Source of the DNA: Zonotrichia leucophrys gambelii
Taxonomy: Eukaryota > Chordata > Aves > Passeriformes > Passerellidae
NCBI RefSeq assembly: GCF_028769735.1
Contig: NC_088173.1
Coordinates: 12,297,038-12,361,037, forward strand
DNA: 64,000 nucleotides
Direction of reading: 5' to 3'
Part shown: positions 51,081 through 63,338 of the stretch, in pieces
How positions within the stretch are numbered: position 1 is the first letter of the stretch
Layout of the letters: each line of letters starts with the position of its first letter
The notes under the pieces: generated by a model
What the model was told of the DNA's origin: nothing
The model's database searches: none
What the model saw: the letters and a program-made list of their open reading frames with translations, nothing else
Made by a program: the position numbers and the translations under genes

Positions 51081-51087
51081 TTATAAA
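51081..51087 (-). promoter_or_regulatory. TATA-like element of LTR promoter
   Basis: TTATAAA on the plus strand reads TTTATAA on the LTR sense strand, with a GATTGG box about 30 bases upstream on that strand (plus CCAATC at 51114-51119). The position fits the U3 promoter; activity cannot be judged from sequence. Confidence 0.55.
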
Positions 51088-51503
51088 GGAGGGAGGGTGT
51101 GTACAGGTGGAACCAATCGGGAAAGGTGAGGGGATGAAGTTCACAGAACTGACACTCCATGGAAACCAATAATCAAAAGGTAAGGGAGGGGTCCCGGGAC
51201 CCCAGCCAACCACCACCTCCAGGGAAACGAAGGTTCTGGAAAACTGGGAGGAGTGGGGGGTGGTTGACTGAGCCCAGGGAGGAGGAAGGATTTACTAAAA
51301 AGGGAAAAAGGGGCAGGAGAAATTATATTACTTGGGTGACAGACACAGACTGAGGGCAGGGGTAACCATAGTAACATAACAGACATCAGGGCTGTGGCGG
51401 GAAAACTGGGAAGGACAAAACCATTTTACACATAATAGGGGGAAACAATACATAAATTGGGGTAATAACACAAGAAACTTAACAACACACTACAACACCT
51501 TTT

Positions 51504-54500
51504 CTGACTCAACCTTTTGTAATGATGAGACTTTTCTTAAAGATTTTTGTTTGCAAGACAAATACTTTCTGTCTGTACTATCTGATTTGAAAGATTCTAT
51601 CCAAATCTGTGGCAATTCTAAGAGTTAGGAACCTGTCCCTATCACCTCTTTTAACTGGTGGTAAGGAGCTTCAGACTACCAAAGACAAATAGATGATTGT
51701 ATCACTCCCTCACACAGCTGGGACTGACAGTTTAGCAAACTATTGAAATATCAAATTTATATGCTATTGAAGCTAGGTTTCAAAAAGACTAACCTAGGAT
51801 TTGTGTTTACTAAAAACCATTCAGACAATGGAGTCTGCCTGAAATATAAAGCTGTAATTTCAGGTCTAAACTTATAGAGTATCAGTTCCCTGAGTCTCAA
51901 TATACAGAATGCTGGTTTGTAGCTTGTAGGTCTATTGATCAACAAGAATCTTGAGCCTGAGATCTCCAGGAAAAAATTCGTCAGCTGCTTTTTCATCCTG
52001 TGATTTTCAAGGACTTTGAAAGCAATTGTAAAATCCAGAATTATTCCATCCTGTCTCATTCTGAAAAGACTGAAATGCTGGAACAGGATAGATGCAGAGT
52101 TTGGAAATATTTCAGTCAAAAGTAGAAAAAAATCCACTGGGCCATTGCAAATGCTAGAAAAAATGTGCTAGATTTCACTGAGATATACCAAATTAATTTA
52201 AATTTTTAATTTCTATGTAACAATATGGAAAATCAAAATTGAAATGGAAAATTAGGGAGAAGGCAAAATGAATTCCAGATCAGACACCTCTTTACTCTAA
52301 AAGAATAAAATGTTCTTTTTTTTTTTCTTTTCTTTCTTCCTCCTTCTTCTTACTTATGCAGTGAAACCACATTCCTCAACTCCTTCCTGTACCACTCCTC
52401 ACTCAAAAACAGCTTTTTCACCTTCATCAAAGGGAAGAACTTGTCCTAGACAGACACAAAGAACAAGGGAGAAGTTTTATCAGATAAAATTGGATGCAGA
52501 TCTTATTCCTGCAGTTTCTGGGTAGTTGGCTTCAGCACCACCCTCCTGTATGAAGGTAGGTACCTTCCTTCATTTTGTAAAATAGTGAAATAAATATGAT
52601 TTTTAAAAAGTCTATGATTTGCTTATGGATTTTTTATATAAATGTATCCTAATTCCCTGACTAGTTTTTCCTGCATTGCAGCCTTGTTTCCCTTCCTTCT
52701 CACAAGTTCTTCATTTATTTCCTATAACATGGAGAGATACATTTAATTTAAACCACGAAAATTTGTATGTTGATTCCCATGAGTTAATTTAGTCCTTTAT
52801 ATAATTTTCCTTCTCACACCAAATTTAACTTATATTTTATTTGAATATATTTTGAGACACCCTTGACTGCACAGTGTCTACTGAGCAATATTCACATATT
52901 TTTCAGGTAGCTGGCACCCTAGTCCTTTCAGAAGCTGAAGAAACTATTTGAGTGTATACTTTGCTGAAGAGCTGAGAGCAGGTTTTCTCTGAAAAACTTG
53001 ATTAATAAAATTCCTATTTGGTTCTCTGTAGGACACAAGTTCTTGGTAGCTGTCAGAAGCAGGATAATACAGCTTGGATATTAGAACTCACACCTCTAAT
53101 CATTATGGCAATAAGAACCATATATCTTCTGTCTTGCAAAGTGTAATTCTGACACATATTGATGTTTCAAGCTTAATGTCCTGTATTGTTTAAAGCCAAA
53201 TCTCTACCAGCACTCTGAGGGTACCAAATCTGTAGCTCGTAGTATGCAGGGAATGCTTAAAGCTCTTTTGAAAGTTCTTGGCTGACAAATATTATTTATT
53301 GTGTTAGAGTCATAGACCTGACTGACTCAGAGACATGCTTTTATTTGCATGATATATTTCTCATCCCTCTCATATTGAAATCCATTCTGAAGTGAAAGCT
53401 GTTTATTAATCTTAAAAGTTACTGAGGCTGTCATAAGCATGGATAAGATGAGAAGTGCTATTTTTTTAGCCCAAAGTTAGCAAAAGCCCAGTACTCAGAG
53501 GCAGCTCAGGTTGTGGTTTTAGTCCAGCTTTTCCTTTTTCAGCTTTATTTGTGTATAAGTTTGTTGCTGCACTAAGTGCACCAGCACTGATGTGTACAAG
53601 TCATTCTCTGCACTGGTACACTCCTAGCTGTCTTTTTGGCTACATTAGGAATTCATCGAGGATGACAGCCCAGGTTCAGGTACAAGAAATCTATTTTCAT
53701 TCATCATGTGGTTGAACTAGCTGCTCTTTGATTATTCTTGACCCTTTCTAAAGTCCATCTAACTTTTAAAAAATTAATTTGTCTTTGTACATGCTTGGGA
53801 AACATCCTGAGTTGGAGTCAGGATCTCCATGGGCCCCAAACACTAGTTTCAGAACTTACTGACCCTTTACCCTGTAACAGCTTACAGAGAAAGGCAGCAC
53901 TAAAGGACTCATGAGTCAGTTCTTGGACTCCTGCAGTTTATAACCCAATGCTGAGGTAAAAAAGGGAATATTGATTTCCCTTCAGGCTAATATACTGGAG
54001 TATAGGCAAAAGAAGTTCAGTACTGTCTATGTATCAAGTCAGCCACCCCTGCTAAGGGAACAGCAGGCTCCAGCACAGAAACAAACAGGTAGCTTCTCCT
54101 TAGTGCAAGAAGCATAATACACATAAACATCCAGAAATTATGTCATGTCAGATAGTTCATCCGTTCCTTCTATGTATGTAATTATACGTGTTTAACCATT
54201 AAGATGGGCAGATGCGTCTTTAGTCCAGGTGGTACTATCGTGTCACCTAAGTTGCTGAGATGCACCTAATTTTCTTCCAGCTGGTGTCTTAGTGTAAACA
54301 GACTTGAACAATTTCAAGGACTTGCACTGACATATAGGAATAAAGGAAAATCAAGAATATAGACAAACAAACAAAACTCTTTGAATTCACATAAGTATTT
54401 CCATGGCTTAAAATGCCTCTAATGGCCATATTTTTCATTATAAATACAAAATGGTGAAGCATATGATGTATGCAAACTAACCTGAATGATTTTTACATGA

Positions 54501-54823
54501 AAATATGCATGAAAGTGTACTGTGAGACAAGTAGTGAATGCAAGATCTTCAAGAAAACCTCATCTGTTAATGCCAAGGTGCCATATAAGAGTGTGTGAGA
54601 AATAAGACTTCGGTGTCTGGGGAACTTCATTCTGTGAAATCCACCAAATGCAAATCTTTGCTTAGACTTCTGGGCAATATTTATTTTAAGACATATCCTA
54701 TGCTGCAGTTTTTAATATATTAAAAACTTCATCAAAAGTCTCATAAGAACTACACACCTCTTCTAAAATGAACTTTAAGAAATTTCAGGTTTTAAGATTC
54801 TTATGTTATTTGACTTAAATCAG
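51504..54823. other. Unique AT-rich DNA, no gene recognised
   Basis: Contains a pyrimidine-rich run at 52312-52350 (T runs then TTCC/TTC repeats). The 126-codon minus frame at 51757-52137 has no domain I recognise. No exon or repeat family is visible. Confidence 0.55.
52312..52350. repeat. Polypyrimidine tract
   Basis: T-run followed by mixed TTTC, TTCC and TTC units. Not followed by a recognisable exon. Confidence 0.85.
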
Positions 54824-55411
54824 TGTCTTAGTTTGAGCTGGGAAAGAGTTAATTTTCTTCTCAATAGCTGGGTACAGTTTTGGATTCAGTGTGAGAATGA
54901 TGCTGATCACACACTGATGTTTGGTTGTTGCCAAGCAGTGCTCAGCCCAAGTCAAGGACTTTTCAGTGTCCCAGGCTCTGCCAGTGAGGAAGTGCACAAG
55001 GAGCTGTGAGGGAGCATGGCCAGGACAGCTGGCCTGAACTGGCCAGAGGGATATTCCATAGCATGGAATGTCATGCTCAGGATGTGAGGAAGTTCCCAGG
55101 AGCTGCCAATGACAGCTCAGGATGGGCGGGGTATTGGACAGAAGCCGGTGAGATATTTTACTGAGCATTGATTTTCTTCCTTGGGATTTATTCCTGTCTC
55201 TCTCTCCCCTTTTCATTACTATTATTATTACTATTATTATTGTTACTATTATTATTATTATTATATATTACTTTATTTCAATTATAAAACTGTTCTTATT
55301 TCAACCCACAGGTTTTTAAACTTTTTTTCTGATTCTCCTTTCCATCCTACCAGGAAGGGAGAGAGTAAATGAGCAACCATGGTATTTAGATTCCAGCTGG
55401 GGTTAAACTCA
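54824..55411 (+). mobile_element. Solo LTR, ERVL-like avian family
   Basis: Begins TGTCTTAGTTTGAGCTGGG and ends at or near GGGGTTAAACTCA. Landmarks of this avian LTR family are clear: AGAGTTAATTTTCTTCTCAA, GATTCAGTGTGAGAATGATG, ACACACTGATGTTTGGTTGT, CCCAAGTCAAGGACTTTTCA, TGAACTGGCCAGAGGGATAT, an ATT-rich stretch, then AACTGTTCTTATTTCAACCC and the CCAGCTGGGGTTAAAC end. The last segment is shared with the LTR at 31992-32396. The TATA element expected around GCTCAGGATGTGAGG is altered. No clear target-site duplication was found. The minus-strand 133-codon frame over 54815-55216 is an antisense shadow. No internal retroviral sequence is present. Confidence 0.88.
55216..55268. repeat. (ATT)n-rich microsatellite inside LTR
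   Basis: Interrupted ATT/ACT triplets. Relatives of this LTR carry a similar ATT-rich tract, so it probably came with the element and then changed length. Confidence 0.9.
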
Positions 55412-58400
55412 TAAAATACAGGAGGATTAACTGACTTTATGGAAAACAGAACATGATTTTGTCACTCTATTTAAGTCTTTTTTCAGAAGAAGCAAGCATT
55501 AGTAAGCATTCGGCATGAACCACACTCTATGATACAGATATTGTCTTACTTCCCTATAGTGCTTTATTTTAAAGGATTTTTTCAATAAATATAGAATAAA
55601 TGTTCTATATTGGAACCATACACACACTTGCATGTGCATATAGGCGTCTATGCATTTCCATTATATAAAACACACACCAGTTTGTTTCTTCACCACTGAG
55701 AATCACTATAGGTATACTCACTCAGACTTGATAGTCTACTTGTGTAGGTCTGAAAGAAAATCTTGTAACTTATGTTAAGAGATCTTTAGCAAAATCATCA
55801 TTATGAACAATCTCTTTTACTCTTTCCAGATCAGGCTGCATTAGCACAAAACAAGTGACTGCCTTTAGGTTACCATTGTGTATATGCCATTGAAATTAGA
55901 AGTATGATAGATTTATCTCACAGTCAAGTAGCTAAAACTTCTGCAGAAGAATTATACCTTGGAGAAGATTTTGAAAGACACTTTTCCCTCAGTTTGTTAT
56001 ATCATGCAGAAGCTCACACTATTCAGTGTTATTCACTGAAAGTTCATACAGTTAGTGAAACAGACTGCTTGGTTCAGGCAGATTAATCAGACTTGTTACC
56101 CAGAATAGAATTATCCATAAATAATTCTTATAATAAGATAAGAAATGATAATGCACAGCTGGTGCAGAGGCGTGCTCACAGTGGGCCCAGGCCCTGCACG
56201 GGGCTGCCAGACCCAGTGTGATCACAGTGATAGAGCAGAACAGGACACACTGCTCTGCATCTTGCTGGTAAGGGGAACACATCTTCAATATGGGTCTAAG
56301 GGGAATCTAAGAATTTATTGTTATTCCTATTTTTGTTTTAACGATTTAGAAGTACAAATTGTGTAACACTAACACTCCCAGTCCAAACTAAAATTCCTAT
56401 TCCACAAAATAGCTGTGTTAATAATACAGGTAAATTTATTACACAAAACCACTGCTCTACTGAAACATATAGTGGCCTTCCTGATGACCCCCAGAATCCT
56501 AAGGGTGAAAATTTAATTTTCTGGGATTCTTAGGGCTTTACCACAGACAGCTCCCACTGCTGAAACTAAAACAGGTCAGGCAGAAGTTACTGGCTGCTAA
56601 ACCAAGCTACAGCCAGTTTGGTCCAAGACAAGTTCAGACTGGTTCTAAGGCTCTGCACTGCCTTTCCACAGTAATGGAACAAATTTACTGTCCAGCCCAC
56701 AGACTGTTCTCTTTTCACAGAACAAGAATTCTACTCGTTAATTTCAATACCAATGCTACTGGCCAGGGAGATCATGAGCAATTCAGGGATGATTACAGGT
56801 CTCTGCAAGGTTAAGACAGGGAGCACAGAGAGTCAGACTGTGGTCTCCCCAACCCTGCCAGTCATTGGGAAAGAGATGGCAATGGGCACATCCTGCAATT
56901 TAGCACCTATATGTATAGCTTTTGTTTCAGGCAGAGGCCTGTCTTTCAGGACTACATGACCCTCCAGAAACAAAGACAACCAATGTTCCCTTTACACTGA
57001 CCTCCAATATCAAGTTCTGTCCTCATGCCTCTCAGACCTTGAGTGTCAGGATTTGGGGGAAGGAAGCACTAACAGCAGCAGAGGAATATCAAAGGTAGCA
57101 ACCACTCCAGCCAGTTTGACATACTGAAGTTGACAATGGGAGGGATGCACCTGTGATTGCTAAGGGATGTTTTAATGAGCCACCACTCCCTCTTATCTGC
57201 TCACAAGTCACAGTGATCAGGAGGTTCCCTATTACTGTGGGGGGAACAAAAAAAAAGTCATTTACATCTTAAAGAACCCAAGAGAGAAGATCAGGGAACA
57301 AAAAGCCAATTAAACCTCAATTAGAAAAAGCAACATACAGGAAGGAAGACAGGAGAAGAACACTCATGGCTTTACCAAAAAATAAAAGAATCATTCACTT
57401 TTGTGAGGGTTAAAAATAACTAAAAATGTGAAAGGAGAGCATACCTCATGATAGGGAAGTGTCTACAATGGTAGAGGCTTGATGAGTCAAATGACCCCTT
57501 CACTGGGAATGTGGAGATTGATGCAGAGAAATGTTTGATACACTTTGCTGCTTGATGCACTTAGAAAAAGAGAGCACACAACTGGGCACCTTCAGACTCC
57601 CTTTTAAATGGCATTTTGCCTAGACAGTGATTTGTGCAATATAGCCCACCTCATTTTTGACAGTAATGCTGCTGTCATGGGGTTGTTACCTGCGGAAACA
57701 CAGAAAATATTTCTAAATCCCAAATAAGCCTAGTTTCTGAGTTGTCAGTCTCACTTTAGGAAGTCTCAGATGGGCAGCAGGATTGGCAGGCTTAGATGTC
57801 CCAAGACACAGCCTGTTTACAATCATTTAAATCCTTGCTACATCCCAGTGTCGGTGTCACAGTCTACCAAACAAAGAAATATGAGAGAGATTCAGCATCC
57901 TAGTGTTTTCAACAGCAGATTATCATGTCCTATTTGTTTTCTCATTAGCAAAGTAAAGTGAGAGAAAATAAAAGTGATATTAGCCACACTGACTGAGCTG
58001 TTCAGTTATTGTTTCTTCTTAGAAAGAAATCTGTGGATCTTGGTGAATAAAATTGCAGAGGAGGATTGATTGCAGCTTATGAGGGATAAGGCTGTCTGTA
58101 GGGAACACATCTATTTGTGTGTCCCCACCTCCCTGCTGCTGAGGTTGCCTTTGTTTTTCTATGAATGCTTAAACTTAAATGTTGCAGAAAGGTTTCTCCC
58201 ATAATGTTATTAGTGAAGTCAGAGCAAGTCTGTGTTCTTATGACTCCCAGTCCTGTGCTTTAAACAAACTTAGATCTACTGTATCACTTTATAATCTGGT
58301 TTATAAACAATTTTATAGCTCTGAAAATGCCTAGCCCTAAGAATGATTTCTAAAAAGACAAATTGCATAATGATAGGGTACACATATAAATATTGTGTCC

Positions 58401-60105
58401 CTTGTTTAAATTTCACAAAACAAATACATTAAAGCAAGTTCTGGCAGGCAACCTAAGGCTTTGAACTATCTGAATTGTTTCAGTGTGGTTCTTTTTATAA
58501 GGAACACTTATTTCCCCACATGACTGGAGAACATAGAAAAAGAATGTTAAGTATTTAACTTGCTAAGTTTAAAATAGCTCCAATCAGTGAGCTATTTATT
58601 ACTTCAAATATTTTCTGGAAGGAAAAAGAATAAGGCTAAAACTTACTGCTGCACTTAGTAGATTTGAAAATAAATTATGGTGTGATAAGACCTTGCTACA
58701 TTCACATTTTTGAAGGTGTCTGAGAAGGCATTCCTCTGTTTTTTCACTAAGGCTGCATTTTAATCAAACTGAGCCTGTAGTTCTCTTTAAATAATATATA
58801 TGCAAATATGTAAAAATGTCACTTATCAGATCATTAGGTACATGGATTAAACTTTCTATTTTCTTCTAATTTTAGCCACTTTGTAAATAATCTTTCAGAC
58901 TGTAGGATTCAAGAGGCAGTATGGGTTTCGCATTTGGAGAGAACTACAGAACATTAATTAGTAAATTGTTGTGTTTTATTCTGTATCAACCCTTTTCCCT
59001 GTGTAGGATTTCAATGGCAAAAAATTATAGTGCCTTGTACTGAATAAGGCCAGTATTTTTGTTTATTATTATTCTTGTTATTATGATTATTACCAAGGCA
59101 TTTACCATGGTCATTGCAAAAAAAAAGCCAAAAAAAAGGTAATTAATGCATACTTCTGAAATTTTATAGGATAGAAAATAAGCACATTATTAAGATATAA
59201 AATGCATTTTTACTTGATAAATAAAAAATAAATTTATATGGAAATTTGATTTTTTAAAATATTTTTCTTTAATTTCTTTTTTGCATGTTTGTGTTATCAG
59301 TGTCACTGAACAATGTCAAGCTATTGGCATAACAATAAAGCACGTGGAAGTCTAACTGGGATTTCTTACACCAAGTGCAAAATTGAATCTTTCTGCTAAC
59401 TTATGCTGATCATATCATGAAGTGGACTTGACCAGGAATTATCTTCTGAAGACACAAAATACTAAGTTTCCATAAGGGAAAGAAAAGTACCTTTTGCTTT
59501 GAAGAATATTGTAGCAAAGGTGTTAAGAGACAGCAAATCGCTGAATCATTAATTGAAATTTCTGATTTTATTTCTTCATTCTCTACAAAGAGAAGTGAGT
59601 AATGTACAGTTCTGCTTGGTATCAAAGCAAGAATGGACCTACAACTGATATGCTGTTAAAAATTTGTCACATAAAGTCCCTGTTAAAATCTGAAATGGCA
59701 AGCATTTTGGTGTGTACATGGAGTTCAGCATTACAGAAGCGGGGTTTTTTTTTGATTTTTCAGCTGAGAAATGGATGAAAAATTTTATTACGGATATTAT
59801 ATCATTCAAGAGTGAAAAATGTTTTTAAAAAATCATAAGTTTTGTTCTCTGTGGACACTGAAAACACTCATTTAAAGCATTTTCACATCTATTAGAAATG
59901 GAAACATCTTTCTTCTTAATCTACCAAGCAGCTAAGACATAGAAATTTATGGAAAAGATTGTTAATACACAATTACTTGCACCTACTTTATGTGAGCTAT
60001 TCTATCATTGTATAAACCTATAGGTAAATATTACAGAGGAAAAACACATGTTCATTGAAACTGCATATACTTACATTAGTTAAAATGCTTGTAGCAGTTT
60101 CATTC
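55412..60105. other. Unclassified DNA; GC-richer block 56140-57245
   Basis: Mostly AT-rich. The 56140-57245 part is richer in GC and has dispersed short open frames (60-78 codons) but no recognised domain. It includes GGTAAATTTATTACACAAAA near 56429, which on the minus strand gives an AATAAA; this hints at an old LTR or other repeat but is not enough to call one. No exon is visible. Confidence 0.45.
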
Positions 60106-60222
60106 CTTCCATGTCGGGTTTTCTCGGCTGTTTGAGGGGCCTGGAAAGGCCCGAGGTGGCCTTGGGGCAGCCCGCGTATCGAAGGACGAGAAGAGGCTTC
60201 AGTTCTTCTTTCGGTTTTTATG

Positions 60223-60228
60223 TTTATT
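60223..60228 (-). terminator. LTR polyadenylation signal AATAAA
   Basis: TTTATT on plus reads AATAAA in the LTR sense direction, downstream of the TATA-like element at 60321-60330. Confidence 0.7.
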
Positions 60229-60320
60229 AATTGTTTATCTAAAAGATGTTCTTTCAGCCGAACAGAGATCTGCTCAGCAGTCAGCCATGAGCACACTGTG
60301 CTGTCCTCCGGACCGCCACG

Positions 60321-60330
60321 TATCTTTATA
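60321..60330 (-). promoter_or_regulatory. TATA-like element of LTR promoter
   Basis: TATCTTTATA on plus reads TATAAAGATA on the LTR sense strand. The position relative to the AATAAA supports a U3 promoter; activity is unknown. Confidence 0.55.
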
Positions 60331-60444
60331 CCCATTGTTACGTGTACAATATTTATCATTTTTCCCCAATACCATTTATTCTTATTGCTGGGTGCACTTT
60401 CAGTAATAACCAATCCAAAAGTGCCACCATGGCCAAAGAAGATG

Positions 60445-60474
60445 GAAGAGAAGAAGAAGAAGAAGAAGAAGAAG
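60445..60474. repeat. (GAA)n microsatellite inside LTR
   Basis: About nine to ten GAA/AAG triplets with one early interruption, inside U3. On the LTR sense strand it is CTT-rich. Confidence 0.93.
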
Positions 60475-60744
60475 GACAGGACACACCCCAATTCCTCCAT
60501 CTTACTCCTCTAAACCCCCCTGTACAGAAATCCTAAACCCTGTGTCTCACCCTCTAATTAACCAATCCCTTCACCATTCACCCCGGTGAAGTCCTCTTAT
60601 CTTCATACAGGTGTCATCTCCCGTGTAGGGTCAAAGTCCTGCCACCAGACACTTCTGGCAACATTCCAGGACTCCCGGGCCCCCCAAGGGTGGTCTCAGT
60701 GGCCCGGCATCTCAGGACTCAGATCCTGAGATCCCACACTTCCA

Positions 60745-61125
60745 CAATTCAGATTCTAGGTCCAAATTTGAAAGGTTATTTTCAGAATTAAATTTCATAG
60801 TTAAATTAATATGTTCAAGATGCCATGATGAAATAATTTTTGAATTGTCTAAAATCTTTGAAAATTATGAATTGCCTATGAAAGAACACTAATACTCTGT
60901 GCTTAACATTTATGCTTTTAAGAGGGAAAAAATAACTTTAAAAAAGGACATTGATTTGACGTCCACAAAGCACAAAGAAGCAAATTAGCCATTTTTTGCA
61001 ATATTTTGTTTCAGAAATAAAGCAATGAGTTGCAAGAGCAAATTGCTTATCTTCATTTTTTCATGGTATATTTAACCTTCCTTTTATTCTTCTATATTAT
61101 GCTGTTTTGTTTTCTGTATTTATTT
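60745..61125. other. AT-rich DNA, nothing recognised
   Basis: Host flank downstream of the LTR. No coding or repeat signature is visible. Confidence 0.5.
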
Positions 61126-61171
61126 ATTTATTTATTTGATTATTTAATTCTTATTTATTTAATTATTTATT
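61126..61171. repeat. (ATTT)n-like low-complexity tract
   Basis: TATTTATTTATTTATTTATT followed by imperfect ATTT and AATT units. Confidence 0.9.
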
Positions 61172-63338
61172 ATCATGCAGAAGGCAATTTTTTTGCTCTA
61201 ATACATCTCTTGAATGTTGTCTTTACTAATTGGATTACCTCCTCCTTCTGCAACAACCAACCTTACTGGACAATGAGGCCGTGGAATGTCCTCTGGCCTT
61301 TGAATTAAAGGCTCTCTTTCCAGACTTTCAAACTGGGTACCAGGTACCAGGTATAACTCTTCTTCTAGTGGTATCTTAGTTAGGACAGTCTGTATCTTGA
61401 GAGTTGCAGAATATCTCACACACACACACACACACTCACACAACATTTGTAAGCTAATAAGTAGCCAAATGATGACCTGAGTGTATATTTTCTATTCAGA
61501 AACATTTCACAATGTTCTAGCTGCTCATATACAGGATATTAGCTATTATTTATCAACAGAGATCAGCGTTTCCACGAGGTTGATGACAGAATCAGAATTC
61601 CTGATATCTGTCCTTGGAAGGACAGCCCTTCACAAAGTTGTCATGCAATTTACTGCCTATGCAAGGATAAAGAAAAAAAGCTGTAACTAGCATATTATTC
61701 ACCTAGTTTAAACTGTATAATGAGGTATCTTTTGCTCTCAGTGGATTATTAGGAATTTTGAAATTTTTACCTCAGATTTTAACTCAGACATCTATGAAAA
61801 TATCATGTGAATCTTCTAATCAGAGTTTCACATAATAAAGTCTCAGCTTGCAAAACCTGCCACTGAGTCTCTATGCATTGCTGTTTCTCCCAGGAGTACT
61901 CTGTCAAGTTCACCTCTCTTTCCATGTGGTCCCAGCCAGCTCTCCATATCAAGCCCAAAAGCACCAAGGGCAGTTGGAGTCACAGGCTCCTAACTCCTGT
62001 CCTCCCAGCCAGGGTGGCCCCTTCCCTTGCTTCAGTTCAGACCTACAGCCGCCTGATCATCAGGACCAGGTGCTGCAAAACCCAACTTTGGCAGGAGTTT
62101 TCTGAGCAATACACAAAACAGTGCACATGCCTAGCCTTTTGGAAGGCTTTAAATGCTAATCTAAAGAAGCTGAATTCCTGCATTAGCACAGCTCTCAACG
62201 TGCATGGCTCTGTCTGTCACACACTTAGAAGGAGTGACTGCATAAGGATATGACAAATCATCCACAGACAGTGTGTTTGCTCTTATCTGTGCAGACAGAG
62301 GGGAGAGGTTTTCAAAGTGTTTCTGCTGCATTACATTTCTTAAGAAATGCACATACTGTTATGTTTTTTTGCAGAAATTGATATTTTACATTCAGCCTAG
62401 AGACATGCTTGCTAGCCCAGTTAAACTCCAGGTCTTTGCAAACATGCAGGGAATGGACCACCCTGCAGTTAGCTCTCACATATTTGTTCTGAAACCAGCT
62501 GTGACAGGCTTTAGATCCTGAATGTACATTTATCCTGACAGCTGTCCTAAGGTGTTCAAGTGTGTAGATATGCTCTAATATCTGTTTCTTACAGCACATC
62601 ATGTGGTGAGTAGTAGTCAGCAAATCCTTCTCTTCCTTAGTCCAGATCATGGTTATTGTAATTCACTTACAGTTTAAACTGTTACATATTCTGTGTGTAA
62701 TATACACCAGATGTACCTCACAGGTGAATCTATTTTATTTGAGATAAAACAAATACATCAAAGTCCCAAGTCACAACCTTTACTTCACCTCAGCAAATAA
62801 AATATCCAGTACATAAAAGCTTTAATTTTTTTGATGTATATGAGGGATTCACTTCTAAGAGAAGTGGGCTTTTTGCGGGGGGACTTTTTGATGATCTCAA
62901 AATTTTTACCTGGACAATTAGTTTTTAACACTGCAATTTTTCACTCATAGGAAAATAACTTGCACTTCTTTCTGCAATCCTCTGTTTGTTTCCAAGATTA
63001 TACTTTTGTTTATTCAGCAATCATGCTCTTTGGCAAACTCCTGACTGAAATTAAAACCATCCAAAACTGCAGAATCTCTATTGGATACTTGCTCCCATGT
63101 GTTCTTTCTGTGAGCAGTAAGCATGAAAGACATGCCTAACCTCTCCTTTGGAGTCAAATGTAAGTAAAGAGGAACTAAGCAGAGAGGAAAGCACCATAAG
63201 GGCAATTCGTAGAGCTAGAAATTTATTCTTTTGTGTTTCAAAGGAAGAGGCGAGGCTTCTGGACCACTTACTTGGTAAACGCCATGATTTTGGGTAGCAT
63301 TAAATACTTTTCTCTTCTATTGTAAAAGGATAAAGATA
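61172..63338. other. Unclassified DNA, no gene recognised
   Basis: About 61840-62120 is richer in GC and carries overlapping frames of up to 126 codons (61873-62253) in two plus frames, with no domain I can name. The rest is AT-rich. No exon is supported. Confidence 0.5.
61417..61444. repeat. (CA)n microsatellite
   Basis: Nine CA units, a CT interruption and further CA units. Confidence 0.93.

Larger units (their letters stand above)
50814..51497 (-). mobile_element. Solo LTR, 684 bp, CpG-rich, antisense, perfect 6-bp TSD
   Basis: The plus strand begins TGCGGAAAGGCGTACGTGG and ends ACACTACAACA; the sense reading on the minus strand is TGTTGTAGTG...CTTTCCGCA. The perfect duplication CCTTTT lies at 50808-50813 and 51498-51503. 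In sense order: U3 with GATTGG/CCAAT-type boxes, a TATA-like TTTATAA (plus 51081-51087), AATAAA about 75 bases later (plus TTTATT, 51005-51010), then a CpG-rich R/U5 of roughly 190 bases (plus 50814-51003). Retained CpGs and perfect duplications suggest a younger insertion. The frames of about 105 codons on the minus strand are chance frames within GC-rich LTR. No gag, pol or env flanks it. Confidence 0.93.
60112..60738 (-). mobile_element. Solo LTR, 627 bp, antisense, perfect 6-bp TSD
   Basis: The plus strand begins TGTCGGGTTTTCTCGGCTG and ends GAGATCCCACA; the sense strand reads TGTGGGATCTC...AACCCGACA. The perfect duplication CTTCCA is at 60106-60111 and 60739-60744. In sense order: U3 with GATTGGTTA boxes, a purine/pyrimidine triplet array, TATAAAGATA (plus 60321-60330), AATAAA about 95 bases later (plus TTTATT, 60223-60228), and a CpG-containing U5 ending in GAAAACCCGACA. 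Size and duplication fit an ERVK-type LTR. The 160-codon minus frame at 60018-60500 runs through LTR sequence and triplets and is not a protein gene. No internal retroviral sequence adjoins it. Confidence 0.92.

Noticed and set aside
60018..60500. Minus-strand 160-codon open frame
   Set aside because: It starts inside LTR U3, passes the triplet array (a phenylalanine run) and leaves the LTR at its other side. It is not a retroviral or host protein.
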